Source: Palaemon carinicauda (lineage: Eukaryota; Arthropoda; Malacostraca; Decapoda; Palaemonidae). Taken from it: a stretch of DNA of 64,000 nt. The position numbers and the translations under genes were made by a program. Location of the stretch: contig NC_090746.1 of the NCBI RefSeq assembly GCF_036898095.1, positions 50,158,096 through 50,222,095 of the forward strand, in the 5' to 3' direction. The notes beneath the pieces were generated by a model. It worked only from the letters and a program-made list of their open reading frames with translations, did no database searches and was not told the origin of the DNA. Shown here piece by piece: positions 54,615-64,000 of the stretch. The stretch's first letter is position 1, and each line of letters begins with the position of its first letter.

Positions 54615-55890
54615 TTTCCACTGTTCAAAATTCATTACTAAGTAATGCAAAAAGTTTGGGTCACACGATGGGACCAGATTGACTCTAGTGGCCCACTTTT
54701 GGCCCTCAAGAGAGTTATTCACAGAGGTTCTGGAATGGATGGTAAACACTCCAAGAAGCTTTTCATTAAGAGTAGTTCTACTCAAACAACCCCACTTGGA
54801 AAGATACCATCAACAATCTCCAAGCTCTTCTTCTAACTGTCTTCAGATTATCAGAAAACTCACAAGAGCGAGAGGTTTTTTGAAGGAAGCAGCTAGGGCT
54901 ATTGCTAAAGTAAGAAGGACGTGTACCGTCTAGGTTTACCAATCCAAGTGGGAAGTTTTTAGAGAGTGGTGCAGAGGAAACATCCAGTACCTCTATAACT
55001 CAGATTGCTGACTTCCTCTTGTATCTTCGAAGGAAATGTAATTTTTTCATCCTCTACCATCAAGGGATACAAGAGTATGTTAGCAACTGTATTCAGGCCA
55101 ACACTTGGACCTTTCTAATGTTAAAGACCTACAAGAACTTCTCAAATTGTTTGAAACATCAAAGCAATAGTTCCAGGATTCACCAGCTTGAAATCTGGAT
55201 ATAGTCCTGAAGTTCCTTATGAGTGACAGGCTTGAGCTCTTGCATTCTTCTTCATTTAAGGACCTCACGATGAAATCTCCATTTTTTGTTAGTCCTACGA
55301 CAGCTAAAAGAGTCAATAAATTCATGCGTTTAGTAAAAACGTTGGCTTTCGAGATAACGAAGCTATCTGCTCATTGCAGTTAGGCTTTCTCGCCAAGAAT
55401 GACCACCCTTCTCAACCTTGACACAAGGCTTTTGAGTTTCCGAATCTTTCAGATGTGGTTGGCGAGGAGTTGGAGAGAGTCCTGTGTCCAGTAAGAGCCC
55501 TGAAGACCTGGGCAGAATGAAAGAGTTGCGAGGCAAGTCGAAAGCTCTTTGGCGCTCGATCAAGAAGCCCTCGTTACAGATGTCTAGAATGTCCTTTCAT
55601 TCTTCATCAGACTCTTATAAGAGCGGCTCATGCACATTACAGTGAGACTGGCCTCAAGTTTTTATAGGTCAAGTTGCATGAAGTTAGTGCTGTAACAACT
55701 TCAGTGGCCTTCAAGCAGAATAGATTGTGGCAGAGCAATTTGGACACAACCTTTTGGAGGAGTAAATCTGTGTTCACTTCACACTATTTGAAACGTGTTC
55801 ATTCTTTATGAGAACTGCTACACTCTGGGACCATTCGTAACAGCGAGTGCAGTAGTGGGGGAAGGATCCACCACTACGTTCCCATAATCC
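54615..55890 (+). pseudogene. End of methyltransferase-like region and tyrosine recombinase of F
   Basis: 54679-54933: LVAHFWPSRELFTEVLEWMV, then NCLQIIRKLTRARGFLKEAA. The YR continues across many frame changes: PTTAKRVN near 55300 (the first Arg region), FLAKND near 55390, LCPVRALKTW near 55482-55510, HEVSAVTTSVAF near 55678, where the HxxR Arg is Ser (HEVS), and HYLKRVHSL near 55783. The changed HxxR and the frameshifts make it inactive. Confidence 0.7.
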
Positions 55891-56185
55891 TAATACCTTT
55901 TTCTTCTCCTGGAACTTTTATTTTTTTATGGTTGTTTGTGGAGATTGTGACAGTCTCGCACAATCATTGATTTTAGTCAGGTGGTCAATTTGTTCCTTGA
56001 GAGTGCCCGGAATAAGGGTATTGGAAGAGGTCCTCTCACATAGAGGTTTTTTAGACCGGTTTGACAGCTCCTAGAGGTCTTCAGCCCCCTGGGTGGATCG
56101 CTGGATCTGATAAGGAAAGCGGACATAATGAAAGAATTCATTGAAGTCAGCTTCCTTATCAGGTACAAACTCTTAAGTTTGTTTA
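55891..56185 (+). repeat. 3' noncoding end of F up to the Tigger junction
   Basis: It aligns with the 3' regions of C and D (GAGAGTGCCCGGAATAAGGG against GAGAGCGCC...; CTTCCTTATCAGGTAC). The alignment ends before the complementary region, at the junction with the transposase 3' end. Confidence 0.65.
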
Positions 56186-57604
56186 TTAACTCTGAAGTAA
56201 AAACCCGTCACCTCCAATTATCGCAGCCAACTGCACATATTTGCGTATTGCAGAGTGTTGAATCTCAGCAGGTGTAAATCCCTCGTCGTCGTAAACAATC
56301 TGGGGCCACAACTTCTTCCAGTTCGCATTAATGGTTGCAGGTTTCATTTCTTGCAGTGCCTTCTGAATGTTCTGCAGGCACGTGGCTATTGTGTACTTCC
56401 GCCAGTACGCCTTCAAATTGAGATTTTCATCTTCATCTTCTTGGGCAGCATCCACATACGCAACGAGGTCCGCCAAGGTATTCTTCGTGTAGAGGGCCTT
56501 GAACGCCCTGATAACCCCCTGGTCCATCGGTTGAATTAATGACGTGGTGTTGGGTGGCAGGAACTCAACCTGAATGCCCTCATGCGACAGGTCAGTTGCG
56601 TGTCCACCAGCGTTATCCATAAGGAGAAGGATCTTGAATGGCAAGCCCTTCTCTAAGAGATATTTGCTGACTTGCGGGATAAAACACTGGTGGAACCAGT
56701 TGGAGGTCAGCATCCTCGTAATCCATGCTTTTTGATTATGCGTCCAGTACACGGGAAGGAGATTCTTATTTTTATTTTTCAAAGCGCGAGGATTTTTCGA
56801 CTTGTAAATAAGCCCCGGCTTTAGCAAAAATCCAGCAGCATTGCCACACATCACGAGGGTTACGTGATCTTTGAACGCTTTAAAGCCAGAGGCTTTGATC
56901 AGGAAAGTTCGCGATGGCATTCTCTTCCAAAACAAGCCGGTCTCATCCATATTAAACACTTGTTCCGGCTTGTATCCACCTTCAGCGATAATGTTCTTGA
57001 ACGTCTCGTTCGCGTAAGTTTCAGCAGCGGCAGTGTCAGCGGAAGCAGCTTCGCCATGCAGGGAAACGCTTTTCAGGCCGAAGCGTTTCTGAAACTTCGC
57101 GAACCATCCTTTGCTGGCGGAAAAACGTTATTTCTGAGGCTGGGAATCTGTGGATGTCCCTGGTTGAGGTTCATCTACATCATCATCTTCTTCAGCATGG
57201 TTGCCATCGTCGTCTTGAGGTTCATTTGCCGCAAAATTCTCATACGAGCTCAAAGCCTTGGTTCGGATGGTGTTCGTATCCAAGGCTATGTTCTTCTTCC
57301 GGCAGTCGGCCATCCACACTGCTAAAGCACCTTCCATGCGTACGATCGTTTTATTACGCGTGGTAACGACTCGCTTCGCTGATCTGCTAAAGGTGATGGT
57401 AGCCGTCTTTCTAATGTTTGCCTCGTCCTTCTTGATGTAGCGAACGGTGGATTCGTTCACTCCAAAATGGCGGGCTGCGGCCGCGTAACTTCTGCTTTCT
57501 TTTAACATATCGAGAAGCGTCACCTTCTCAGCAATCGTCATCATCTTTCGGTGGCGTTTAGGCTCACTACCAGCCTTAGTAGAAGCAGAACGCTTGGGAG
57601 CCAT
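56186..57604 (-). pseudogene. Tigger/jerky-like transposase, single in-frame stop
   Basis: One frame runs from ATG at 57604 to 56186 with a single TAA at 57128-57130. The N-terminal HTH has MMTIAEKVTLLDMLKESRS and HFGVNESTVRYIKKDE. An acidic linker (AEEDDDVDEPQPGTSTD) precedes the stop. After it: GWFAKFQKRFGL, then FNMDETGLFWKRMP (first Asp), LLLMDNAGGHATDL (second Asp) and LPPNTTSLIQPMDQGVIRAF (third Asp). A DDD catalytic triad is therefore encoded. This enzyme would cut and paste the element at TA sites. The rest is remarkably intact, so the copy is young. Confidence 0.88.
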
Positions 57605-57940
57605 TGTACAGTAGGGTTTAACAGAAAGTTCAACAAAAAGTTCAACTTAAAACAGTCACGCACAGCACAGATTAAAGTTCACAATAACGTAGCAGCATCT
57701 ACCCGGCGAGAGAGCGGCGAACGAAGTGGCCGCGAAAAGATGCTGGAGGTTGGAGAAGCGGTCAAAACACCAATCACAGGCTAGATTACAAAACTTGGGT
57801 TCTGATTCGTCATCTATCAGCGCATGAACCAATCACAATCCATCTTATATGCTACGTAGTAGTTACCAATTCAAAGTACAAGGTACCCTACGTATACAGT
57901 ACAGCTTTACGTACGCTATTTTACGCTTGTTTTGTTGTAG
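57605..57940 (-). other. Transposase leader (untranslated)
   Basis: No ORF of note. It lies between the transposase start and the TC tracts, and is probably its promoter and 5' UTR, by position only. Confidence 0.45.
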
Positions 57941-57941
57941 G

Positions 57942-57945
<4 letters not shown>

Positions 57946-58000
<55 letters not shown>

Positions 58001-58035
58001 CAGTTTTTGTTTCTTGTCCTATTGTGTGTTTTATT

Positions 58036-58104
<69 letters not shown>

Positions 58105-58137
58105 CTGTTTTTGTTTAATTTCTCATTCTATGTGTGT

Positions 58138-58217
<80 letters not shown>
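57946..58217. repeat. (TC)n microsatellites, three arrays
   Basis: Nearly pure TC at 57946-57996, 58039-58100 and 58141-58217, separated by two similar spacers (CATATCAGTTTTTGTTTC and CATCACTGTTTTTGTTTAA). The Ser-Leu ORFs here are repeat artefacts. Confidence 0.97.
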
Positions 58218-58220
<3 letters not shown>

Positions 58221-58639
58221 ACACTTATTCGAGATGTGATTTTTGCAACAAAGAATATTGGATGCAGTACTACGTACGTATACATACAAAAGATTCATGG
58301 AAAAGATGCACATCCATTACATTTGTAGTACAGTAGTAGCCATCAGCAGCCTTACACCATTTTAATACGGTATGACTGCATCTGATTTGCGTTTCATGTT
58401 CGATTTAATTTTACTACATACTGTATACTGAATTATCGTATGATCACATTCTCTTTTCGTGCTTTATTTCTTTCTGTACTGAATTATATGTCATATGTAA
58501 TGCAATGAACAATCAGTAAGAGCAGATATTACTAATTACAGTATTAATGGAATTACAGGTAACGAAATATCGTATTTGGGGTCTTCATATATCGCGGTAT
58601 TTTCGAAATTTCCGGAAAATCCGCGTTATGTTTATATAT
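58218..58639. other. AT-rich part of the Tigger 5' region
   Basis: No coding signal. It lies between the TC tracts and the TIR at 58640-58712. Confidence 0.4.
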
Positions 58640-58712
58640 ATGGGTTATGAAAAAAATCCGCAAGTGGTGAATCCGCTATGGTCGAACCGCGAAGTAGCAA
58701 GGGCTCACTGTA

Positions 58713-59542
58713 TACTGAAAAAAGTTCAGTGAGGAAGCAATTTTTCTCTGATCATGACCTGCAGGTGTACTATCAGGATCCACTCTGCGAATGAAATAGG
58801 TGAGCTTCGCCCTCAGTTGTTTTAGGGATAAGTTCGATCCGGAGGTTTCGCCTTTGAAGAGCTGTCCTCCCCTGAAGTCTGAAGTTCTTCGGAGATAGAC
58901 CTTTAGACACTCTACAGGACATAGAGAGACATCTTCCTTCAGAGGGCAGATTCTCCAGGGACCCCACCTTTGGGTGGGTAGCTCGTTTTTGGCGAGAAAA
59001 GTAAGATCAGGAAAGAGATTCAGTTCTCCCGCATCCGTGAACTGAATATGACCTTCGTCTCTTGATAGGGCTACTATTTCACTAACTCTAGCCCCTGAGG
59101 CTATGGCAAACAGGAAAATCACTTTTTGTGTTAGATCCTTCAGAGAACAATCCTCATTGTTCAAGGCTGAAGCATAGTGTAAGACTTTATTCAGAGACCA
59201 TGAAATGGGCTTCGGAGGGGCTGCAGGTTTAAGTCTAGCGCATGCCTTCGGAATCTTGTTGAAGATTTTGTTCGCCAGGTCCACCTGGAAGGTGTATAGA
59301 AGAGATCTAGTCAAGGCTGACTTACACGTAGTTATCATGGTGGTAGGCAAGCCTTGCTGGTGAAGGTGGATGAAGAAGAACAGGCAGAAGTCTATTGAGA
59401 TTTCTTTTGGCCTTTTTGCTTTTACGAAAACAACCCACTTTTTCCAAGACGATTCGTATTGTCTTCTGGTTGACTTTGACTTGTACTCTTCAAGGAAGTC
59501 TATACTGTCTTTTGAGACCCCAAATCTTTTCTTTACTGCCAA
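58713..59542 (-). pseudogene. Tyrosine recombinase of G, 3' truncated by transposon
   Basis: Open from ATG at 59542 through 58713. N-terminal part: TRRQYESSWKKWVVFVKAK and SIDFCLFFFIHLHQQGL. Catalytic part: Arg in IASGARVSEIVALSRDEG, FLAKNELPTQRWGPW, the box LCPVECLKVYLRRT, then HxxR as HDQR in AGHDQRKIASSLNFF. The reading then enters the Tigger TIR, so the nucleophile Tyr and the C-terminus are lost. Apart from that loss it has no internal stop, which suggests a fairly recent copy. Confidence 0.86.
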
Positions 59543-59639
59543 GGCGAATGAATGATTTAAAAGTTTTCAGGCATTTTTTTTAAATCATTCATTCGCCTTG
59601 GCAGTAAAGAAAAGATTTGGGGTCTCAAAAGACAGTATA
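59501..59639. repeat. Perfect 62-bp inverted repeat with 15-nt spacer
   Basis: 59501-59562 and 59578-59639 are exact reverse complements (for example GAGACCCCAAATC and GATTTGGGGTCTC), around the spacer GTTTTCAGGCATTTT. The left arm encodes the start of the G recombinase (MAVKKRFGVSKDSID, - strand). The right arm lies where the pol-YR junction is expected. Confidence 0.95.
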
Positions 59640-59654
59640 GATGAGATGAAGGGT

Positions 59655-60722
59655 TTAGGTCTCTGTGATGAAGCAAAGAACCAGTTGAGATAGAGCTGGG
59701 TTCGGTAGAGGGACCAGCCTCAGCTTCAGTTCCATCACTAGAGGGAACCAATTGCTCTTGGGCCACTTGGGGGCCATTAGTGCTGCAGTTCCCTTGAAGG
59801 ATCTCAGCTTGTTGAGGACCTTCAGCAGGAGATTGGTTGGAGGGAACAGGTAGATCCAGGTCCATTTGTTCCAATCGATGGACATGGCGTCCGTCGCCTC
59901 CGCCAGAGGGTCCTCGTATGGGGCTACACATCGAGGTAGTTTCTTGTCGCTCGTCGCGAAGAGGTCGATTTGCAGTTCTGGGACTTTTTCCAAGATGAAG
60001 GAGAATGAGTCTGCGTCTAAGGACCATTCTGACTCTATCGGCTTTAGCCTGGATAGAGCATCCGCCGTCACATTGTGGAACCCTTGTAGGTGAACTGCTG
60101 ATAAGTGCCATCTCTTTTTTTTTGCTAAACGAAAGATGGCTAACATCACATGATTGATGTGTGGCGATCTCGAACCTTGTTGGTTTAGACATCTCACTAT
60201 CACTTCGCTGTCCAAGACCAGCCTGATGTGGGCTGATCTGTGAGGGGATAGTTTCTTCAGTGTCAGGAGGACTGCCATGGCCTCTGGAATATTGATGTGA
60301 AAGGTCTTGAACAGAGACGACTAAGTCCCTTGAACTTTCCTTTGATGGGAGTGACCTCCCCGTCCTTCCGTCGAGGCATCTGTGTGGATGGTCACCGATG
60401 GGGGAGGTGGTTGTTAGGGAACGGTCCTCGTTAGGCTCTTGACCTTCGACCACGGCTTGAGAAGTGATCGTAGTAAGGTCGGTACCGGTCTTTGTAGATC
60501 TCTTCGAGCGTTTGATGCGTATCTTCTCCAGACTCCTGACGGTTCTTTCAACTGTGCTCTTAGCACTTGGTCTGTTACTGCTGCAAACTGGAGAGAGCCC
60601 AGTACTCTTTCCTGTTGGCGTCTTGAGATCCTGTCGGATTTCAGTAGTCTCTTGACAAAACCCGCGATCTCTCTCCTCTTCTTTTGGGGTGAATGGAGAG
60701 GCGGTGTGACTTCAAGTTCCAA
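59655..60722 (-). pseudogene. RNase H and methyltransferase-like region of G
   Basis: Linker helix region at 60722-60414 (ISRRQQERVLGSLQFAAV). RNase H at 60278-59655: MAVLLTLKKLSPH (Glu region displaced), IRLVLDSEVIVRCLNQQGSR, where the Asp is in LDSEV, and AVHLQGFHNVTADALSRL. The methyltransferase-like part follows: IDLFATSDKKLPRCVAPYED, WIYLFPPTNLLLKVLNKL. The first RNase H strand is on a different frame (60453-60290) and not clean. Confidence 0.75.
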
Positions 60723-61647
60723 TGGATTCCAGCCATTGAAACTCCTGAGCTGGAAAGAGGCGAGACTTCTTGAAGTTGATCTTGAATCCCAGATGTTCCA
60801 GGAACTGGATCACTTTCTTTGATGCTTGCAGACAAGCAGTCTTGGATGCTGCCCACACCAGCCAGTCGTCCAGGTACGCTGCTACCTGAACGCCTTCTAG
60901 GCGTGGTTGTTGTACGACTGCGTCCGCAAGTTTCGTGAAGATCCTTGGGGCTATGTTTAGTCCGAAGGGCATGGCTCTGAATACAACCTTTGTCTTCTGT
61001 AGCTTGAATCCTAGGTAGGAGGAGAGGGGGCAGCTGACTGGGAGGTGCCAGTAAGCATCTGCCAGGTCTATTGAGACTGTGTACGCTCCTTTCGGTAAGA
61101 AGATCCTTATGTGTTAAAGGGTTAACATCCTGAACTTGTTCTCGATGAATTTGTTGAGTGGCGACAAGTCCAAAATGACTCCGAGTTTGTCTGAGTCTTT
61201 CTTGGGAACACAAAACTGCCTTCCCTGTAATTTGATGGACTTTGCTTTCCTTATAACCTTTTTGTTCAAGAGTTCTATGGTATATTCTTCCAGTAAGGGG
61301 TTGGAATGTTGGAAGATTTGAGGAAATGAAGGTGGAGACCTGTTCCATTTTCATCCTAGTCCATTTTTTATTAGGCTGTGGGCCCAGGGAGCGAAGGTCC
61401 AATGATCCCAAAAGTGTTGGAGCCTCCCTCCTACCTGTAGCATCTCATTGCTTGGGAGGTCCGGAGGGCTTGCCACTGTGACCGTGTCCACCCTTGCCTC
61501 GTGAAGGGTGTCGGGAGGAGCCCCGTCAAGAACCTCTTCCTTTCGGACGAAAGGTAGTGGTTTGCCTCTCAAACCCTGGGTTAAAAGCTGGTGACTGGGC
61601 AACCAGCTGTTGAGGCACCACTTGGAAGGTGGTCTGTGGTTGAGCAA
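60712..61647 (-). pseudogene. Reverse transcriptase of G, frameshifted
   Basis: The start at 61647-61351 has VGGRLQHFWDHWTFAPWAHS. The palm across frames: QFCVPKKDSDKLGVILDLSP, a stop in the LTL-HIRI region near 61115, SIDLADAYWHLPVSCPLS. The last part (60972-60712) is open: MPFGLNIAPRIFTKLADAVV, the intact active site VAAYLDDWLVWA, and FLEHLGFKINFKKSRLFPA. The DIRS-type RT active site is kept here, unlike in E. Confidence 0.78.
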
Positions 61648-61824
61648 CCACTTGGGGCATCGCGGTCATGGTGTCTGCGGGATGTTGCTTAGGAGGCCGA
61701 GAAGGTAGTCTTGGCTTCTTTGTCTTCTGTTTTGGTTGGGGACCCGCATCTGGGGAAGACCTCCTCTTTGAGGAGATGCCCCACTTTTGGAGAAGGTTCC
61801 TATTTTCCGTGGCGGCTTTCTCAA

Positions 61825-63408
61825 CTACCTCTTGACTGCTTCCTTTGGGAAGAGGTCTTTACCCCAGATGCTGGAAGAAATCAGCTTCCTGGGTTCGTGT
61901 TTCACCATCGCGGCAGCGAACATGAACTCCCTACAGGCTCTCCTAGCCTTCATGAAGGCGTACAGGTCCTTCTCGAGGGTGGCCATATGCATCTTGGCCA
62001 GGACCGTGAGCATATCTGGGGTGCTGTTGTGGCCTGCACACATCTCTATGCAGTTCTGGAGGGACAGGGAGGCGGCTAGCCTCTCCTTTGTCTCTTGCTC
62101 CCTTCGCAAGAGAAATTCTGACAGCTTAGGGAGGTTCTCGCTGAACTGCTGTCCCGCGATATCTGCATCTAGCTTTCCTACTGAGAAGGTTAGGTGGACC
62201 TCCTTCCACTCCTTCTCATCTGTGGGCAGGGCTAAAGACAGAGGCCTACACTCCTCTAGTGTAGGGCATGGTTTGCCTGCCTCGACTGCCTTGGCAACAG
62301 TCCGGAATGCCTTCGACGTAAAGGGGAAGGCTCTTGAAGCAGGAGCAAGAAAGGTAGGGTGTCTCTTGCTCAATGCAGAAACTCTCGAATTGGTATAATC
62401 TGCTTTCTTCAGGCTACTCGTCAAGAGAGCTTGTGCCTTGTTGAATTCGAATACCATGACTTCCTTCGGTTCCGTCTCTTCTTTTGACGCTGGTTCATTC
62501 TTCAATCGAATGAAGCACTCCGGGTATGCGTTAAAGTTCAGCCAGAACAGAATGTCATCCAGGGGAATAGCTCCCATCTTCTCCGAGATGTAGAGCTTGC
62601 CGTTGGTAATAGGCATGAACTCTGCATATCTCCAGGGATTGTTCTAGGAGCAGGATGGCAGGTCTTGAACTCTGGGTCACTTGTAACACCCTCGGGAGGC
62701 GGGGGTCCGAATCGCTTCACGAAGCTCTTTAGTGATCTTCGCTTCCCTTTCTTCACTTTCCTTGCGAAGATTCTCCATTAGGCCGGTAATATGGGCCAAA
62801 ACTGCCTGACCCATGGCGTCCAAATGAGGGGTAGAAGCTGAAGACGTAGATGATGTCTGTTCTACTGCCGGCACAGGCATAAGGGGTTCTTCCACTTCTG
62901 ACGAATCGTCGTCTTCATCTCCTCCTGGAGGAAGGGTAGACTCTTCCTCTGGATCGTCCCGAAGGAGATCCTTCTCTGTGTCCGTAGACACTTCAGACAT
63001 CCTTTCCTCCTGGTGGATGTCCATGCCTTGCATAGCTTCACTGACTTCCGCCCCAACTGCAATCTGGACGCAGGGAGGCCCGGGTCGTGTCTAGGGCACG
63101 ACGGCATCAGTGCCAGCTTTAGGGAACAGCAGGCTACGCATCCTATCATTAGGAAGGTACGGTCCCGGAGAGTTCTTTTGGAACCCTCGTACCCATTTGC
63201 AAAGTTTCTCGCGTGCTGCGTCCATCGACTCCGCTGACTTGGGGTTGCCGAAACCCTCGGCCACCAATGCCGAGCAGATGTTGCAGTCCTTGGTGTCCCA
63301 ATACCACAAGGCTTCGGTGGTAACAACGCAGGCGGCATGAGACCTGCACATGGTGTGACCGCAAAAGTTCCTACTCTTGCGGTTACAGTACATCACACCG
63401 CACATCAT
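61825..63408 (-). pseudogene. gag-like protein of G with N-terminal Cys/His-rich domain
   Basis: It starts at ATG 63408 with a Cys/His-rich domain (residues 3-46: CGVMYC, FCGHTMC, CNIC), a probable zinc-binding fold. A single TAG at 63091-63093 interrupts it. The same frame continues with an acidic region (EEVSTDTEKDLLRDDPEEE-like, 63033-62677) and a coiled-coil-prone stretch (ENLRKESEEREAKITKELRE). Two compensating frame changes near 62750-62620 lead to the last part, 62616-61825: DDILFWLNFNAYPECFIRLK, LSEFLLRREQETKERLAASL, and LYAFMKARRACREFMFAAAM, a helical capsid-like region comparable to that of A. Confidence 0.75.
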
Positions 63409-63932
63409 TTTCTGTTCCTCCTGTAAAGAAAGGAAATTGAAATGAGTATGCGGTAATTTATCACACTTGATAAATCATTTTCATGCAATAAATGTTTTGG
63501 TATCTTAACCATTATAGCTTAGGATAGTAAGCTAGAAAGGAAATAGGAGAGACACATACTTGTGTCTCCTGTCCAGCCAATTACTGTGACCTCCCCCAAT
63601 ATTAATATTAGAATTTCCTTATTAAAAGAAAATCAAAGGAGAAGGGTTCTAACCTCTAGTGTTAGAATTAGTGCATACTAGCAGTAACCCTTTCATAAAA
63701 GTATTAATATTGTGGGTAAATTATGGTCTGATGACTTTCATCAGTGTATTGTAGGAATACTTCACTTCAATATAAGATTGGTCTCAACAATAGACTGTGA
63801 AAGGATACACAGGGTATGTTGGAAAATAAACTACGGTATAATATATACTATAGTTTTCTGCCTGCAGTATGTACTATACTGCAGAAATACTGGCTACTGT
63901 ATAAGCATATACTGTAGTTCAGCTGGCATGTT
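63409..63932. other. Noncoding flank of element G
   Basis: No ORF or TAF2 exon found. 63409-63430 (TTTTCTGTTCCTCCTGTAAAG) resembles, on the - strand, a splice acceptor-like stretch just before the gag start. The rest is AT-rich; 63830-63915 has CTGCAGTATGTACTATACTGCAG, a 23-bp palindrome around 63863-63885. Confidence 0.5.
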
Positions 63933-64000
63933 GCCGGCTAGGCTAGTACCTGGCGGCACCGGTCCAGCCGGCAGGGTTAGTACCTGACGGCACTAGCCGA
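63933..64000 (+). repeat. 34-bp GC-rich tandem repeat, cut by window end
   Basis: Two units (63933-63966 and 63967-64000) sharing GCCGGC, TAGTACCTG and CGGCAC at the same spacing. It may be the start of a longer tandem array. Confidence 0.7.

Larger units (their letters stand above)
49670..56185 (+). mobile_element. DIRS-like YR retrotransposon F, rearranged, right end lost
   Basis: The left end (CATAAAACTTACCTGGTAGT, 49675) interrupts the C-terminal coding part of the upstream Tigger. Content in order: tandem-repeat leader, gag, second gag segment with an embedded 3'-end-like fragment, first half of the RT, a second gag, end of the methyltransferase-like region, and YR. The 3' noncoding part stops at about 56185, where a Tigger-like element begins, so no right terminal repeat or complementary region is present. 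Confidence 0.78.
56186..58712 (-). mobile_element. Tigger/pogo-like DNA transposon, second copy
   Basis: The transposase reads on the - strand (57604 to 56186). The 5' side has a long leader with (TC)n tracts and ends in a TIR, GGGCTCACTG at 58703-58712 with inner ATCCGCTATGGTCGAACCGC, like the TIR of the small element at 48140-48209. TA follows at 58713. The other end has no matching TIR, so the copy is truncated at about 56180, where it abuts F. The TIR end lies inside the YR of element G. Confidence 0.8.
58713..63420 (-). mobile_element. DIRS-like YR retrotransposon G (different lineage)
   Basis: On the - strand: gag (63408-61825), RT (61647-60712), RNase H and methyltransferase-like (60722-59655), YR (59542-58713). 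Protein sequences differ clearly from A-F (for example the RT has DAYWHLPV and the methyltransferase-like part LFPPTNLLLKVLNK), so it is another family. The YR end is cut by the Tigger-like element. The 5' end and terminal repeats are not identified; they may lie beyond 63420. Confidence 0.82.

Noticed and set aside
57849..58336. Ser-Leu repeat ORFs
   Set aside because: Products of (TC)n microsatellites.
1..64000. Endogenous viral sequence
   Set aside because: All polymerase and integrase motifs belong to DIRS, LINE or Tigger groups; no viral capsid, envelope or viral polymerase signature was recognised.

Overview
This is eukaryotic nuclear DNA, most likely from an arthropod and probably a decapod crustacean. 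The evidence is spliced exons with GT-AG borders, a tRNA-derived SINE of a type I associate with decapods, very dense tyrosine-recombinase (DIRS-like) retrotransposons, CR1- and EN-RT-type LINEs, Tigger/pogo transposons, and long (TA)n and (TC)n tracts. The species is inference; nothing in the window proves it.

The only host gene I can support is TAF2, the TFIID subunit 2. Four consecutive internal exons lie on the + strand (17491-17597, 19566-19698, 21592-21698, 38778-38944). They join in consistent phase and match a conserved central part of the protein. Almost everything else is transposon sequence in the TAF2 introns. The intron before the first exon exceeds 17 kb. The next three are about 2.0, 1.9 and 17.1 kb. 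The last runs more than 25 kb to the window end.

Layout: (1) 1-10175, DIRS-like element A (+; gag, RT, RNase H, methyltransferase-like region, YR), with an EN-RT LINE inserted in its right terminal repeat (7292-10117, -). (2) 10661-17177, DIRS-like C (+), with two gag segments and no RT. (3) 17491-21698, three TAF2 exons, with a decayed LINE, a TIR element and a SINE in the introns. (4) 21721-28450, DIRS-like E (+), the most complete copy, starting 22 bp after a TAF2 splice donor. (5) 28516-38069, DIRS-like B (+, same family as A), split by a CR1-type LINE and with a duplicated 3' end. (6) 38778-38944, TAF2 exon. (7) 39940-46240, DIRS-like D (+, same family as C). (8) 47271-49676, Tigger-like transposon with a nested small TIR element. 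(9) 49670-56185, rearranged DIRS-like F (+), inserted in the end of that Tigger. (10) 56186-58712, second Tigger-like element (-), with its start TIR inside element G. (11) 58713 to about 63420, DIRS-like G (-), a different lineage.

The DIRS-like copies show the expected architecture: non-identical inverted terminal repeats, and an internal complementary region that is the reverse complement of the joined right and left ends. Coding order is gag, RT, RNase H, methyltransferase-like, then a tyrosine recombinase in an overlapping frame. Every copy has stops, frameshifts or deletions, so none looks autonomously active as read here. I found no convincing new defence or metabolic system. The unusual content is the density, nesting and recombination of YR retrotransposons inside one essential gene.
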